Assembly: GCA_017999215.1 (NCBI GenBank)
Contig: JAGOBQ010000033.1
Span: 1 to 15,936, forward strand
Length of the DNA: 15,936 nucleotides
Source of the DNA: Thermoanaerobaculia bacterium
Lineage (GTDB): Bacteria; Acidobacteriota; Thermoanaerobaculia; UBA5066
Direction: 5' to 3'
The notes under the pieces were generated by a model. It did no database searches. It had not been told where the DNA came from and worked only from the letters and a program-made list of their open reading frames with translations. The position numbers and the translations under genes were made by a program. Shown piece by piece: positions 7,022 through 14,940 of this stretch; position 1 is the first letter of the stretch; every line of letters starts with the position of its first letter.

Positions 7022-8047
7022 TCAGTCCTCTCCACCTTCGGGCCGGAGAAACCGGGTCAGCGGCCGGTCCCAGCCGCGCGGGCGCTTCCCGGTCTCGGGA
7101 GCTTCCTCGTCTCCCCCGCCCCCCGGCGCGGCTTCCGTCCGGGCCGGGACCGCTTCCTCCACGAACTCGTGGTCGGACCGCTCGGGGTGGAGCAGGAGGA
7201 AATCCTCCGGACGCAGCTCCCGGAAGTAGAGGACCGCCCGCGACCGGCCGCCGGCCCGGCAGACGAGGACTCCCGAGGGAGACCTCCGGCCGAAGGCTCC
7301 TTCCGCCTCGAGCCAAGCGAGCCAGAGCTGCAGCTGCACCGTCGCCGGCAGGAGGTTGCCGACCGGGATCCGGACCGCGCCCGCCCCATCCCCGGGAGGA
7401 GCGTCGCAGGCCGCCCGAAGGCGCGCGAGGAACGTCGGCCAGGACGCGGCCGCGCCCTCGCCGAGAAGCGACTCGGCGAAGTCCGCGAGCGTCACGTCGC
7501 GGATCTCCTTCTCGACGCCCTCCGCGATCTTCGCGGGCCGCTTCACCGGCAGCTCGATCTTCGCCCCCCGGTAGGCCTCGTAGAACGAGGCGAGCGTCCG
7601 GCCCGCGGCGTACGTCCGGCGGATCTGCGTCGCGCGTTCCTCGAAAACCTCGAGGTACGACAGCGCCACCAGCGGGTCGGCGATCGCCTTCCCCTGCGGG
7701 ACGACGGAGAAGAGCGTGAACGGGAAGCGCCGGAGGCCGCCCTCGTCGTGGCTCCCCCAGATCGCGCCCGCGACGGAGCGCTTTCCTCCCGGCAGGGGAA
7801 GGAGGAACGTGTGGAGCGGGATCTCCGACTCCCGGTACTCGTCGTCGTTCGCCCAGCGGCGGCTGAAGCCGTTCCCGAGCCAGTCGCGAAACTCCTTCGC
7901 TCCCTCCTCGGTCAGCCCGCTCGAGATGAAGTCCTTGTAGATCGGGAGCTTCCCGTAGAGGTGCAGGGCGCAGGTCTCCATCCTCGGGGGCCCGTCGGCG
8001 CCCGCGAAACCTTCCTTCAGCTTCGAGATGAGACTCCACGCTGCCAC
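7022..8047 (-). CDS. tagF: TagF, T6SS-associated regulatory protein
   Basis: TagF-family proteins repress T6SS assembly post-translationally; in Pseudomonas H1 this involves the FHA protein. The family signature is LYGKLPIYKDFISSGL (30-45), with GKLP and DF conserved, followed by EFRDWLGNGFSRRW and a segment (AIWGSHDEGGLRRFPFTLFS) matching the family's longin-like core. The C-terminal 45 residues are a low-complexity acidic then basic tail (Gly-Gly-Gly-Gly-Asp-Glu-Glu followed by KRPRGWDRPLTRFLRPE). The assigned start is GTG 8045-8047, supported by GAGGTGA a few bases upstream. An internal ATG at residue 23 (7979-7981) would give an N-terminus closer to that of ordinary TagF proteins, so the start is uncertain. 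It follows tssM after 81 nt containing a strong hairpin. Confidence 0.87.
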   Translation of the reverse strand: MAAWSLISKLKEGFAGADGPPRMETCALHLYGKLPIYKDFISSGLTEEGAKEFRDWLGNGFSRRWANDDEYRESEIPLHTFLLPLPGGKRSVAGAIWGSHDEGGLRRFPFTLFSVVPQGKAIADPLVALSYLEVFEERATQIRRTYAAGRTLASFYEAYRGAKIELPVKRPAKIAEGVEKEIRDVTLADFAESLLGEGAAASWPTFLARLRAACDAPPGDGAGAVRIPVGNLLPATVQLQLWLAWLEAEGAFGRRSPSGVLVCRAGGRSRAVLYFRELRPEDFLLLHPERSDHEFVEEAVPARTEAAPGGGGDEEAPETGKRPRGWDRPLTRFLRPEGGED

Positions 8048-8088
8048 TCGGTCACCTCGCTCCTTCGTGCTCGGTTCGGATGGGGAGA

Positions 8089-8121
8089 CGGGCGGGGCCC
8101 GGACGAGCCGGGCCCCGCCCG
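8089..8121 (-). terminator. Perfect 14-bp stem-loop after tssM (no T-tract)
   Basis: Arms 8089-8102 and 8108-8121 pair perfectly, all G-C, around the loop 8103-8107. On the minus strand the structure begins 7 nt after the tssM stop and ends 41 nt before the tagF start. No T-tract follows. It may partly terminate, stabilise the upstream mRNA 3' end, or be a processing site separating tssJ-M from tagF. Confidence 0.6.
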
Positions 8122-8128
8122 AGAGCGG

Positions 8129-11100
8129 TTAGTTCGGAAGGATCGGCGGCATCGGCTCCTCGAACGCGAGCTCGAAGAGCCCCTCGAGCGGCTCCGTTCG
8201 CTGCACGGCATTCGGGATGACGACCCGGATCGTCCAGATCTTCTCCTTCTCCCGCGCGCGCTCGGGGTCGTCGGAGTCGTCGCGGCGGTCCCGCTCCTCG
8301 CTCGCCACCCGGACGAAGTAGAAGAAGCGGAGGGGCCCTCCGTACGCCTCGAGGCTGCCGGTCCAGCCGGAGCCCGACTGCTCGTCGCGCCCCGTGATCG
8401 ACATCGGGGCGTCCGCGGGCCCGAGGCGCCAGACGTACGGGCTCGGCTGCCGGCCCGTCTTGAAGTCGGTCGACGGGCGGACGACGACCGAGCGGTCGAA
8501 GAGGAACAGGGAGTTGATCCGGTCGCCCATGAAGCGCTTCCCGGGGCCCGGAGTGAACTGCAGCGGCCGGATCTCGACCTTGTGCTCCTTGATGACGGAC
8601 GTCGAGCGCCCGCCTCCGAAGAGGAAGAGCTGCCAGCCCCGGCCGACGGCGAGGAGCCCGCGGCCCGCGTCGCCGACGAAGTCGAACTGCGGCTCCCATC
8701 CCCAGAGGATCGGGTTCAGGGCGTACTCGTCCGCGAGCGCTCCGACGTCGGTCAGGATGCCGGAGAAGTGGTTCTGGCCGATCGTCGCGAGGTCGAGGCG
8801 GTAGGTCGCGCTGTTCCCGCTGCCGCCCGGCTTCAGCGAAGAGCCCGCCGCGTAGGCCACGCGCTCCTGCCGCAGCTGGCTTTCCCTCACGAACGGGAAC
8901 TGGCCGAGGCACTGCTCGCGGATCTTCCGCACGACCGGCTCGGCCGCCTGCTGGAAGGAGGGCTGGATCGCGTCGCGGATCAGGTTCGCGCCGCGGTTCT
9001 CGACGGCGATCAGCTGCCGTCCGTAGGAGCTCCGCCGGACGGCGGGGTTGCGCGAGAACGCGTGGAACCCGCGGAGGGAGACGCCGTCCTGGCCGAGGGA
9101 GAGCTGCCGCCACGCCTTGAGCTCCTGCTCGGGGAGCGGGACGACGTTGTTCTTGAACAGGTTCGCCGCGGCGACGAGCTCCGGCGGCGCCTTCGCCGGG
9201 CCGGTCGAGCGCCGGGGCGCGGCCTTCCCCTTGAAGTACGGGAGGATCGAGGCGAGCCGCCGGTTCGACGCCGCGAACGTCTGGACGTCGTCGAACGCGA
9301 GGGCGCCCGACATGTCGGTCACGGGCGCCTCGCCTCCCTGCGACTCCGGGCTCCAGCGCGTGATCGCCGCCTGGAACTCGCGCCACGACGACGCGCGGAG
9401 CGCCGAGCCCGGCACGACGAAGCCGCCGCCTCCGCCCCCGCCGCCGCGGCCGGCGAAGCGGTCGACGTAGCGGCGGAGGTAGTCGAGCATCGCCTCGGCG
9501 TGGCCCTGGGCGAGCGCGTCGACGTCGGGGCGCGTCGAGATCGAAGACGCCTCGGCGAAGCTGATGTACGAGACCCCGAGCGGGACCATCTGCTGCGCGT
9601 GGTTACGCGTGAAGCAGACGTTCTCGAGGCAGGTCGGCCCGATCGAGCGATCGAGGAACTGCTGGGTGTACGGGAGGACGCGGTAGACGAGGGCGAGGTC
9701 GGCCGTCCGCGGGACGAACGCCGAGAGCGCCCCGTCCTGCCAGAGCGCCTTCTGCTCCGCCGGGATCGCCGGGATCGCCGTGACGTTCGCGACGACCTTC
9801 GCCTTCGCGTCGACCTGCTTCTTCGTGAACGCCTCGAGCGTCGCCTTCTGGTCGGCCGGGGTCGACTTGCGCGCCGCCTCCTCGACGACGGCCGCGGGGT
9901 TCTCGGTCGCCTCGAACGCCGCGAGGTCCGCGAACGCCGTCGCGTCGGCCACCATGGGCGAGATCGCCGCGGCCGACGGGCTCCAGCCCTTCTTCGCCGG
10001 GTCCTGCGCGTCGGGGACGACGAGGTAGGCGTACGCGAGGACCTGGACCTCGAGATTCTTCCAGTCCGAGTCCATCTGGCCCTTGATCCGGCTGCGGGCC
10101 TGCTCGTTGACGACGCCCGGCACGACCGTCGTGAAGCGCATCAGCTGCGTGTAGTCGGCGTCGAAGTTCCGCTTCCACTCGTCGGGCCCCGTCCCCGGGA
10201 ACTCCTTCGTTCCCGGGCGGGCCGTCCCGAGGTGCTTCGTGGCGTCGTCGTAGACCTTCCGGAACTCCTTCCCGGTCGCCGCGACGCGGTCGAGGTAGCC
10301 CCGCGACGACGGGTCCTCGATCTTGAGGAGCTCCGCGTACCGCTGCACGTACTGGGCGAGGAGCTGGTTCAGGCGGAAGTCCCAGCGCGCGAGGTTCGCG
10401 ACGCTCCAGTACTCCTCGAACTTCTTCAGCGCCCCCGCGGGGTCGGGAACGCGGATCAGCTCCGGGTCCTTCGGCGGGTCCGACGGGAGGGCCGCGAGGA
10501 TCTCGTCGGGCGTCCCGCTCGAGCCGATCGAGACGACCCACTCGTCGATCTCCTTCGACGCGGCGGTCCCGGCCGTTCCCTTCGTGTTCTGGAGGAACGC
10601 GAGGAGCGGGATCAGCTTCAGCTCCGACGCCGCCACGAGCGGCTTCTGCTCGGCGCCGAGGGCCCCCTTCTTCACGGCCCACCACTTCATGTGGCCGTCC
10701 AGGGCGGAGAAGAAGACGCGGTAGTCGTACGGGCCGCCCCAGTCGAGGCGGGCCATCCGCGCCTCGCCTTCCGCCATGAGCGGGTTGACCACGCGCTCGT
10801 ACGTCAGGCGCTGGTTGATCTTCCCGAGGAGCCGGAACAGCTCGCCGGAAGAGGCGCGCTGGAAGAAGAGCGCGAACAGGAAGGGGCGCTGGCGGATCGC
10901 CGCCTGGTGCTTGTAGATGCTCTCGGCGATCCCGTAGGCCTCGCCGATCGAGCACGCCTCCTTCTTCTCGACGCACGCCTGCGCCCGGAGGGCGGTCTCG
11001 CGCATCGGCTTGACGAACTTCCGCATCGCGACGTACGGCAGGATCATCCCGAGGAGGCAGAAGATCGGCAGGAACACCGTGACGGCGCGGATGATCCAGC

Positions 11101-12403
11101 GCGTCGTCTTCTCGCGCTCGAGGGCCGCCTTCGTCCTCGCGATGAGCCCCTGCTCCGGGAAGACCTTCTTCTCGTAGAAGTCCTTGATGAAGAACGCGCG
11201 CGAGCGCTTGAAGATCTGCTCGAGGTTCTCGACGATCCCCTCCGCGGAGCTCCCGAGGAGCTCGCGCGTGGCCCGGGCGATCGGCTTGCCCTGCTGGACG
11301 CCGGAGGAGAGGTAGAAGCCGCGGAAGACGAACGCGTCGTCGTAGCGCGTCTCCTGGAAGATCCCCTGGAAGTAGCGCTTCAGCGAGCTACCGAGCGCGC
11401 GGAGCTCCTCCGGGAAGACGAAGATCCGGTCGACGTTCTGGACGATTTCCTCGTTCGCCGTGAACTTCATCCGGAGCTTGTGGACCCGGGTGAGGATCTC
11501 CTCCCAGGCCTCGTCGAAGGAGGCGAGGGCGTACGGCTTGTCGGGGCCGCTCGGGTTCGACCAGCCGACGAGCTGGCGCTGGTCGACCGGGTCGAGCTTC
11601 GAGAAGAACTCGGAGAAGCCGAGGATCCGGTCCGCCTTCGTCACCATGATGAAGATCGGGAAGCGGATCTCGAGCACCCGCTGCAGGTGGAGCAGCTTCG
11701 TCCGGATGTTCGCGGCCTTCTTGTCCTGCTCCTCCGGCGTGTCCTCGAGGAGCGACGTCGCCGGGATGACCACGAGGACGCCGTTGATCGGGCACTCCTT
11801 GCGGTACTTCTTGAGCATCTTCAGGAAGGTCGACCACTCCGTCGCGTCGGGGGCCGCCTCCTCCTGGAACGTGAACCGTCCGGCCGTGTCGAGAATGACC
11901 GCTTCGTTCGCGAACCACCAGTCGCAGTTGCGCGTCCCGCCGGAGCCCGAGAGGCCGTCGCCTCCGACCGGAAACTCGAGGCCCGAGTTCTTGAGCGTCG
12001 TCGACTTGCCCGACTGCGGCTCGCCGATCAGGAGGTACCACGGGAGCGAGTAGACCTGCAGCCCGGTCGCCTTCAGCTGGGCGAGCGACTCCGTCCACTT
12101 CTGGGAGAGCTCCTTGACGGCCTCCCGGACCTCCTGCTTGGAGGCGCCGGCGCCTCCCTGCGCGTCCCGCGCGAGGTCCTTCTCGAACGCGCCGCCGCGG
12201 GCCTTGTCGCCCTTCTTGACGAAGACGTCGAACGCGGCGACGAGGAGGGCGATGAGGATGAGCCCGCCGATGACGGCCCACCAGAGGTGGCCGAAGCCGG
12301 CCGCGCGCGCGACGACGAGGCAGACCGGGGAGAGAAGAACGACGATCCCGAGCGTCTTGATCGGACGGGGAAGGCGGTTGAGGAGGTCGAGCAGCTCGTA
12401 CAT
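8129..12403 (-). CDS. tssM: TssM, inner-membrane T6SS core protein (IcmF/VasK)
   Basis: TssM is the large inner-membrane protein that joins TssL to the lipoprotein TssJ across the periplasm. At 1424 residues it is longer than typical homologues (about 1100-1300). Two membrane segments lie at about 16-34 and 41-61. They are followed by a cytoplasmic NTPase-like domain with Walker A GEPQSGKST (127-135, Lys133), VILDTAGR (169-176) and VTKADRI (254-260), so nucleotide-binding motifs look intact. A third membrane segment lies at about 436-460, then a large periplasmic region. That region holds Cys477/Cys484 and Cys925/Cys930, and an eight-Gly run (987-994, at 9422-9445) in a linker. The C-terminus has beta-rich sequence where TssJ binds in other systems. 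Start ATG 12401-12403 lies 7 nt after the tssL stop, with GAGGG as a modest ribosome site. Confidence 0.96.
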   Translation of the reverse strand: MYELLDLLNRLPRPIKTLGIVVLLSPVCLVVARAAGFGHLWWAVIGGLILIALLVAAFDVFVKKGDKARGGAFEKDLARDAQGGAGASKQEVREAVKELSQKWTESLAQLKATGLQVYSLPWYLLIGEPQSGKSTTLKNSGLEFPVGGDGLSGSGGTRNCDWWFANEAVILDTAGRFTFQEEAAPDATEWSTFLKMLKKYRKECPINGVLVVIPATSLLEDTPEEQDKKAANIRTKLLHLQRVLEIRFPIFIMVTKADRILGFSEFFSKLDPVDQRQLVGWSNPSGPDKPYALASFDEAWEEILTRVHKLRMKFTANEEIVQNVDRIFVFPEELRALGSSLKRYFQGIFQETRYDDAFVFRGFYLSSGVQQGKPIARATRELLGSSAEGIVENLEQIFKRSRAFFIKDFYEKKVFPEQGLIARTKAALEREKTTRWIIRAVTVFLPIFCLLGMILPYVAMRKFVKPMRETALRAQACVEKKEACSIGEAYGIAESIYKHQAAIRQRPFLFALFFQRASSGELFRLLGKINQRLTYERVVNPLMAEGEARMARLDWGGPYDYRVFFSALDGHMKWWAVKKGALGAEQKPLVAASELKLIPLLAFLQNTKGTAGTAASKEIDEWVVSIGSSGTPDEILAALPSDPPKDPELIRVPDPAGALKKFEEYWSVANLARWDFRLNQLLAQYVQRYAELLKIEDPSSRGYLDRVAATGKEFRKVYDDATKHLGTARPGTKEFPGTGPDEWKRNFDADYTQLMRFTTVVPGVVNEQARSRIKGQMDSDWKNLEVQVLAYAYLVVPDAQDPAKKGWSPSAAAISPMVADATAFADLAAFEATENPAAVVEEAARKSTPADQKATLEAFTKKQVDAKAKVVANVTAIPAIPAEQKALWQDGALSAFVPRTADLALVYRVLPYTQQFLDRSIGPTCLENVCFTRNHAQQMVPLGVSYISFAEASSISTRPDVDALAQGHAEAMLDYLRRYVDRFAGRGGGGGGGGFVVPGSALRASSWREFQAAITRWSPESQGGEAPVTDMSGALAFDDVQTFAASNRRLASILPYFKGKAAPRRSTGPAKAPPELVAAANLFKNNVVPLPEQELKAWRQLSLGQDGVSLRGFHAFSRNPAVRRSSYGRQLIAVENRGANLIRDAIQPSFQQAAEPVVRKIREQCLGQFPFVRESQLRQERVAYAAGSSLKPGGSGNSATYRLDLATIGQNHFSGILTDVGALADEYALNPILWGWEPQFDFVGDAGRGLLAVGRGWQLFLFGGGRSTSVIKEHKVEIRPLQFTPGPGKRFMGDRINSLFLFDRSVVVRPSTDFKTGRQPSPYVWRLGPADAPMSITGRDEQSGSGWTGSLEAYGGPLRFFYFVRVASEERDRRDDSDDPERAREKEKIWTIRVVIPNAVQRTEPLEGLFELAFEEPMPPILPN

Positions 12404-12410
12404 GGGGCCC

Positions 12411-13088
12411 TCAGATCACTCCCATCGCCTCGGCCACGCTCTTGACCTGGCCCACCAGCGTGGCCCAGGCCACGAACGTCAGGATCCAGAAGCCGATCAG
12501 GACGCTGAAGCTGATGATGGCGACCCGGCCGAGCGTCACGACGGGGTTCAGCCTCTTCCCCGACGTGGCCATCACCGTGTAGGCCTCCGGGGTGATCTTG
12601 TCGCTCTGGCTCGCGAGGTACTCCGAGAGGAGCCGGTAGGTGTTCTTCCTCACCTCGGCGAGCTTCTCGGGCCGCTCCCGGTACTTGCCGCGGAAGCCGA
12701 GGGCGAGGCCGGCGTAGACGATCGAGCCGAGCTCCACGTCCTCCGGCCGGAGCTCCTTCGCGATCGCGAAGTACTGGTCCCCGCCGATGTTCGAGCGGAA
12801 GTATTTCTCCTCGAGGAGGCGGTCCTGCCAGTCGCGCGCGAACTCCCACCCGGAGTGGATCAGGATCTCGTCCGCGAGGACGACGAGCGGGTAGCGTGCC
12901 TGGTCGTAGAGCGCCTGCAGGCGCGGGTCGCTCCGCACCGCGGAGGCCTGCTCCCGGAAGATCTCGTCGAGGTCGGCGGCCACGTCCTCGATGTCGGCGC
13001 GGACGCCCTTCCTCACCTTCTGCCGGAACGACGACAGGAAGAGGAACTCCTTCGCCGCGACCTTGAAGAGCTCGGTCGTGTAGTCCAT
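12411..13088 (-). CDS. tssL: TssL, DotU-family inner-membrane protein
   Basis: TssL binds TssM in the inner membrane and contacts the baseplate through its cytoplasmic domain. The 225 residues comprise a DotU cytoplasmic domain (about 1-180) with RYPLVVLADEILIHSGW (65-81) and the family motif LGFRGKYRERP (130-140), then one tail-anchor membrane helix (about 186-212) and a 13-residue periplasmic tail. There is no C-terminal OmpA-like peptidoglycan-binding domain, so anchoring to the cell wall, if any, must come from another protein. The ATG (13086-13088) is separated from the tssK stop by one base, with GGGAG inside tssK as ribosome site, implying translational coupling. Identification is secure. 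Confidence 0.95.
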   Translation of the reverse strand: MDYTTELFKVAAKEFLFLSSFRQKVRKGVRADIEDVAADLDEIFREQASAVRSDPRLQALYDQARYPLVVLADEILIHSGWEFARDWQDRLLEEKYFRSNIGGDQYFAIAKELRPEDVELGSIVYAGLALGFRGKYRERPEKLAEVRKNTYRLLSEYLASQSDKITPEAYTVMATSGKRLNPVVTLGRVAIISFSVLIGFWILTFVAWATLVGQVKSVAEAMGVI

Positions 13089-13089
13089 C

Positions 13090-14448
13090 TCAGCTCCCGG
13101 GCTTGGTGATGATGTAAAGCGAGAACTTCAGCTTGGGGTCGAGGGCGTCGGAGAGCGCCACGTTGCGGTCGCGGACGACGTTCGCCCAGTACGGCCCTTC
13201 CTTCTCGATCTTGAAGTAGAAGTAGTCTTCCCTCTGCGGGAGGCCCGCCGGCGTCCGCTTCAGGAGCTCGAGGTCGAGCCCGAAGAGGCGCCGCTGGCGG
13301 AGGACCGGGATGTCGCGCACCGTCCCGAGCTTCATCGTGACGATCCGGCCGCGAAGGTCCTTCTCCTCCATCTCGGCCTCGATCGCGAGGAAGACCTCCG
13401 TCTGGGAGGCGAGCCACTCCTCGAGCAGGTCGGCGACGAGGAGGTCCTCGCGAAGGACGAAGTCGACCTTCACGAAGCGCGAGGCGACGATCTTCTCGAG
13501 GAGCGCCTCGATGACCCGGCACGTCTCGTGGAAGCACGGGCCGAGCTTCTCGTGGTCGTAGACGGGGATCCGGACCGGGACCTTGCCGTCGTCGAAGATC
13601 GAGAGCTCGCCCGCGAGCCGGGCGAACTCGGTGTAGACGTGGAACGGGTGGATGCGCGGAATCTTCGTGAGCTGCTGGAAGAGGAAGAGGAAGCTCCCGA
13701 GGATCTGGAGCTTGATGATCGCCTGCCACCCCGACGTCCCGTCGGAGGTGATCGCGAGCCGCCCCTGCGCGACGTCGGTGAGGAGCAGGCGGTGCTTCGC
13801 CTCGATCCGGTTCGTCACGCCGTCGCAGAGCGCCTGGATCGTCCGCGAGGCGCCGAGCTCCGTCAGCGACGGGATGAACTCGCGCGAGAGGACCGGGAAG
13901 TTCCGGCCCGAGCCGGAGCGCTCGACGACGGCGACCTCCAGGCACTCGTAGCCCTCCTGGCTCTCGGCGCCGAAGAAGAGCTTGCCGTTGCAGCGCCGCA
14001 CCCCGACCGGCTGCGGGTTCGAACCGGTGTTCTCGTCGAGGGCCTCGGCGTTCTCGGCGACGTAGCGCCGGTCGACGCCTGCCGGCCCCTCGCCCGGGGC
14101 GAACGTGTTCGGCGCCGTCTCCCGCATCACCGGGACGCCGACGAAGACGCGCATCCTCCCGCTCGCCTTGTCGAGCTCGTTCTTGAAGCTCCGGGGGGAG
14201 ATGCGGAGCGTGGAGTCGGACGACAGCGCGGTGCCGTCCTTCAGCTTGAGGGAGACGTCGCGGATCTCGAAGACGAAGTTCTCGAGCTGGTCCGGCGCCA
14301 CGTCCAGGGACTGCAGCCCGAAGTAGAACGGCTGGATCCTCTGGATCTCGCGCTGGAGCGCTTCCTCGCGATAGCGCTCGGCCGTCTGGAGGTGGTGGGG
14401 CCGAAGGAACATCCCCTCGGCCCAGAGGACCTGCGGCGTCTTCTTCAT
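13090..14448 (-). CDS. tssK: TssK, baseplate-to-membrane-complex adaptor
   Basis: TssK trimers connect the T6SS baseplate with the TssJLM membrane complex. The 452-residue length and the N-terminus are diagnostic: VLWAEGMFLRPHHLQ (7-21), which includes the W-x-E-G-M-F-L...H-x-Q pattern. Further matches include IQPFYFGLQSLDV, the central LFQQLTKIPRIHPFHVYTEF, and LASQTEVFLAIEAEM. The C-terminal receptor-binding region contains RRLFGLDLELLKRTPAGLPQ and ends FSLYIITKPGS. The start ATG follows GGAG closely, 9 nt after the tssJ stop, and the stop is one base from the tssL start. It is therefore part of a tight tagH-tssJ-K-L-M operon. Confidence 0.95.
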   Translation of the reverse strand: MKKTPQVLWAEGMFLRPHHLQTAERYREEALQREIQRIQPFYFGLQSLDVAPDQLENFVFEIRDVSLKLKDGTALSSDSTLRISPRSFKNELDKASGRMRVFVGVPVMRETAPNTFAPGEGPAGVDRRYVAENAEALDENTGSNPQPVGVRRCNGKLFFGAESQEGYECLEVAVVERSGSGRNFPVLSREFIPSLTELGASRTIQALCDGVTNRIEAKHRLLLTDVAQGRLAITSDGTSGWQAIIKLQILGSFLFLFQQLTKIPRIHPFHVYTEFARLAGELSIFDDGKVPVRIPVYDHEKLGPCFHETCRVIEALLEKIVASRFVKVDFVLREDLLVADLLEEWLASQTEVFLAIEAEMEEKDLRGRIVTMKLGTVRDIPVLRQRRLFGLDLELLKRTPAGLPQREDYFYFKIEKEGPYWANVVRDRNVALSDALDPKLKFSLYIITKPGS

Positions 14449-14457
14449 GGGACTCCG

Positions 14458-14940
14458 TTACCAGCGGCGCTCGACGGCGAGCTCCCGCTCGAGGACCGAG
14501 ACGAGGATCTTCTGGCCCACCCACTTCTCGCGGGAGAGGACGACGACGTGCTTCGTCGGGTCGGGGTTCTGGAACTTGTAGTCGGCGATCAGGACGAGGA
14601 ACCGCTCGCCCTTCGAGAACGGCACGGAGACGGTCTTGTCGCAGGCGCCGGCCCCCTCGCCCGTCGTGAACGTGACGGTCTGGATCCGGTTCTGCCCCTG
14701 GATGTTGAAGCGGGTCTGGTCGTAGAACCACTTCTCGCCCATCTCCTGGATCTTCCGGGACTCCTCCTCGGTCGCCCGGATCACGTCGACGGCGAGGGCG
14801 AGCCCGCCGTTGATCTGGGCGCCGCAGCGGAACGAGATCGTCCCGACCTTCGACGCGCAGCCGGTGAGCGCGGGGAGGGCCCCGAGGAGCAGGCCGCAGG
14901 CGGCGATCCGGAGAAGGAAGCGGGACGGCGTCTTCGTCAT
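14458..14940 (-). CDS. tssJ: TssJ-like T6SS outer-membrane lipoprotein
   Basis: TssJ is an outer-membrane lipoprotein with a small beta-sandwich that binds the periplasmic end of TssM. The 160-residue protein starts with a basic n-region, a hydrophobic core (residues 8-25) and a lipobox L25-T26-G27-C28, so Cys28 should be lipidated; Ala at +2 is compatible with transport to the outer membrane. The mature part is beta-rich, with TVSVPFSKGERFLVLIADYK and KHVVVLSREKW. It is more divergent than TssK or TssL, and the TssJ call leans on the lipobox, the size and the position directly before tssK. The ATG overlaps the upstream TGA by 4 bp (ATGA), showing translational coupling with the tagH-like gene. 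Confidence 0.82.
   Translation of the reverse strand: MTKTPSRFLLRIAACGLLLGALPALTGCASKVGTISFRCGAQINGGLALAVDVIRATEEESRKIQEMGEKWFYDQTRFNIQGQNRIQTVTFTTGEGAGACDKTVSVPFSKGERFLVLIADYKFQNPDPTKHVVVLSREKWVGQKILVSVLERELAVERRW

Noticed and set aside
9422..9445. Run of eight Gly codons in tssM as a possible frameshift or repeat expansion
   Set aside because: The frame stays open on both sides and the codons vary (GGC, GGA, GGG), so it is a normal low-complexity linker.
7169..12445. A 1758-residue open frame on the plus strand
   Set aside because: It lies antisense to tssM and part of tagF. The translation is Arg/Leu/Glu-rich with no recognisable domain, as expected for the reverse of a very GC-rich coding sequence.
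13013..14731. Minus-strand open frame in another frame across tssK
   Set aside because: Arg/Pro/Gly-rich out-of-frame translation; the tssK frame has the family motifs.
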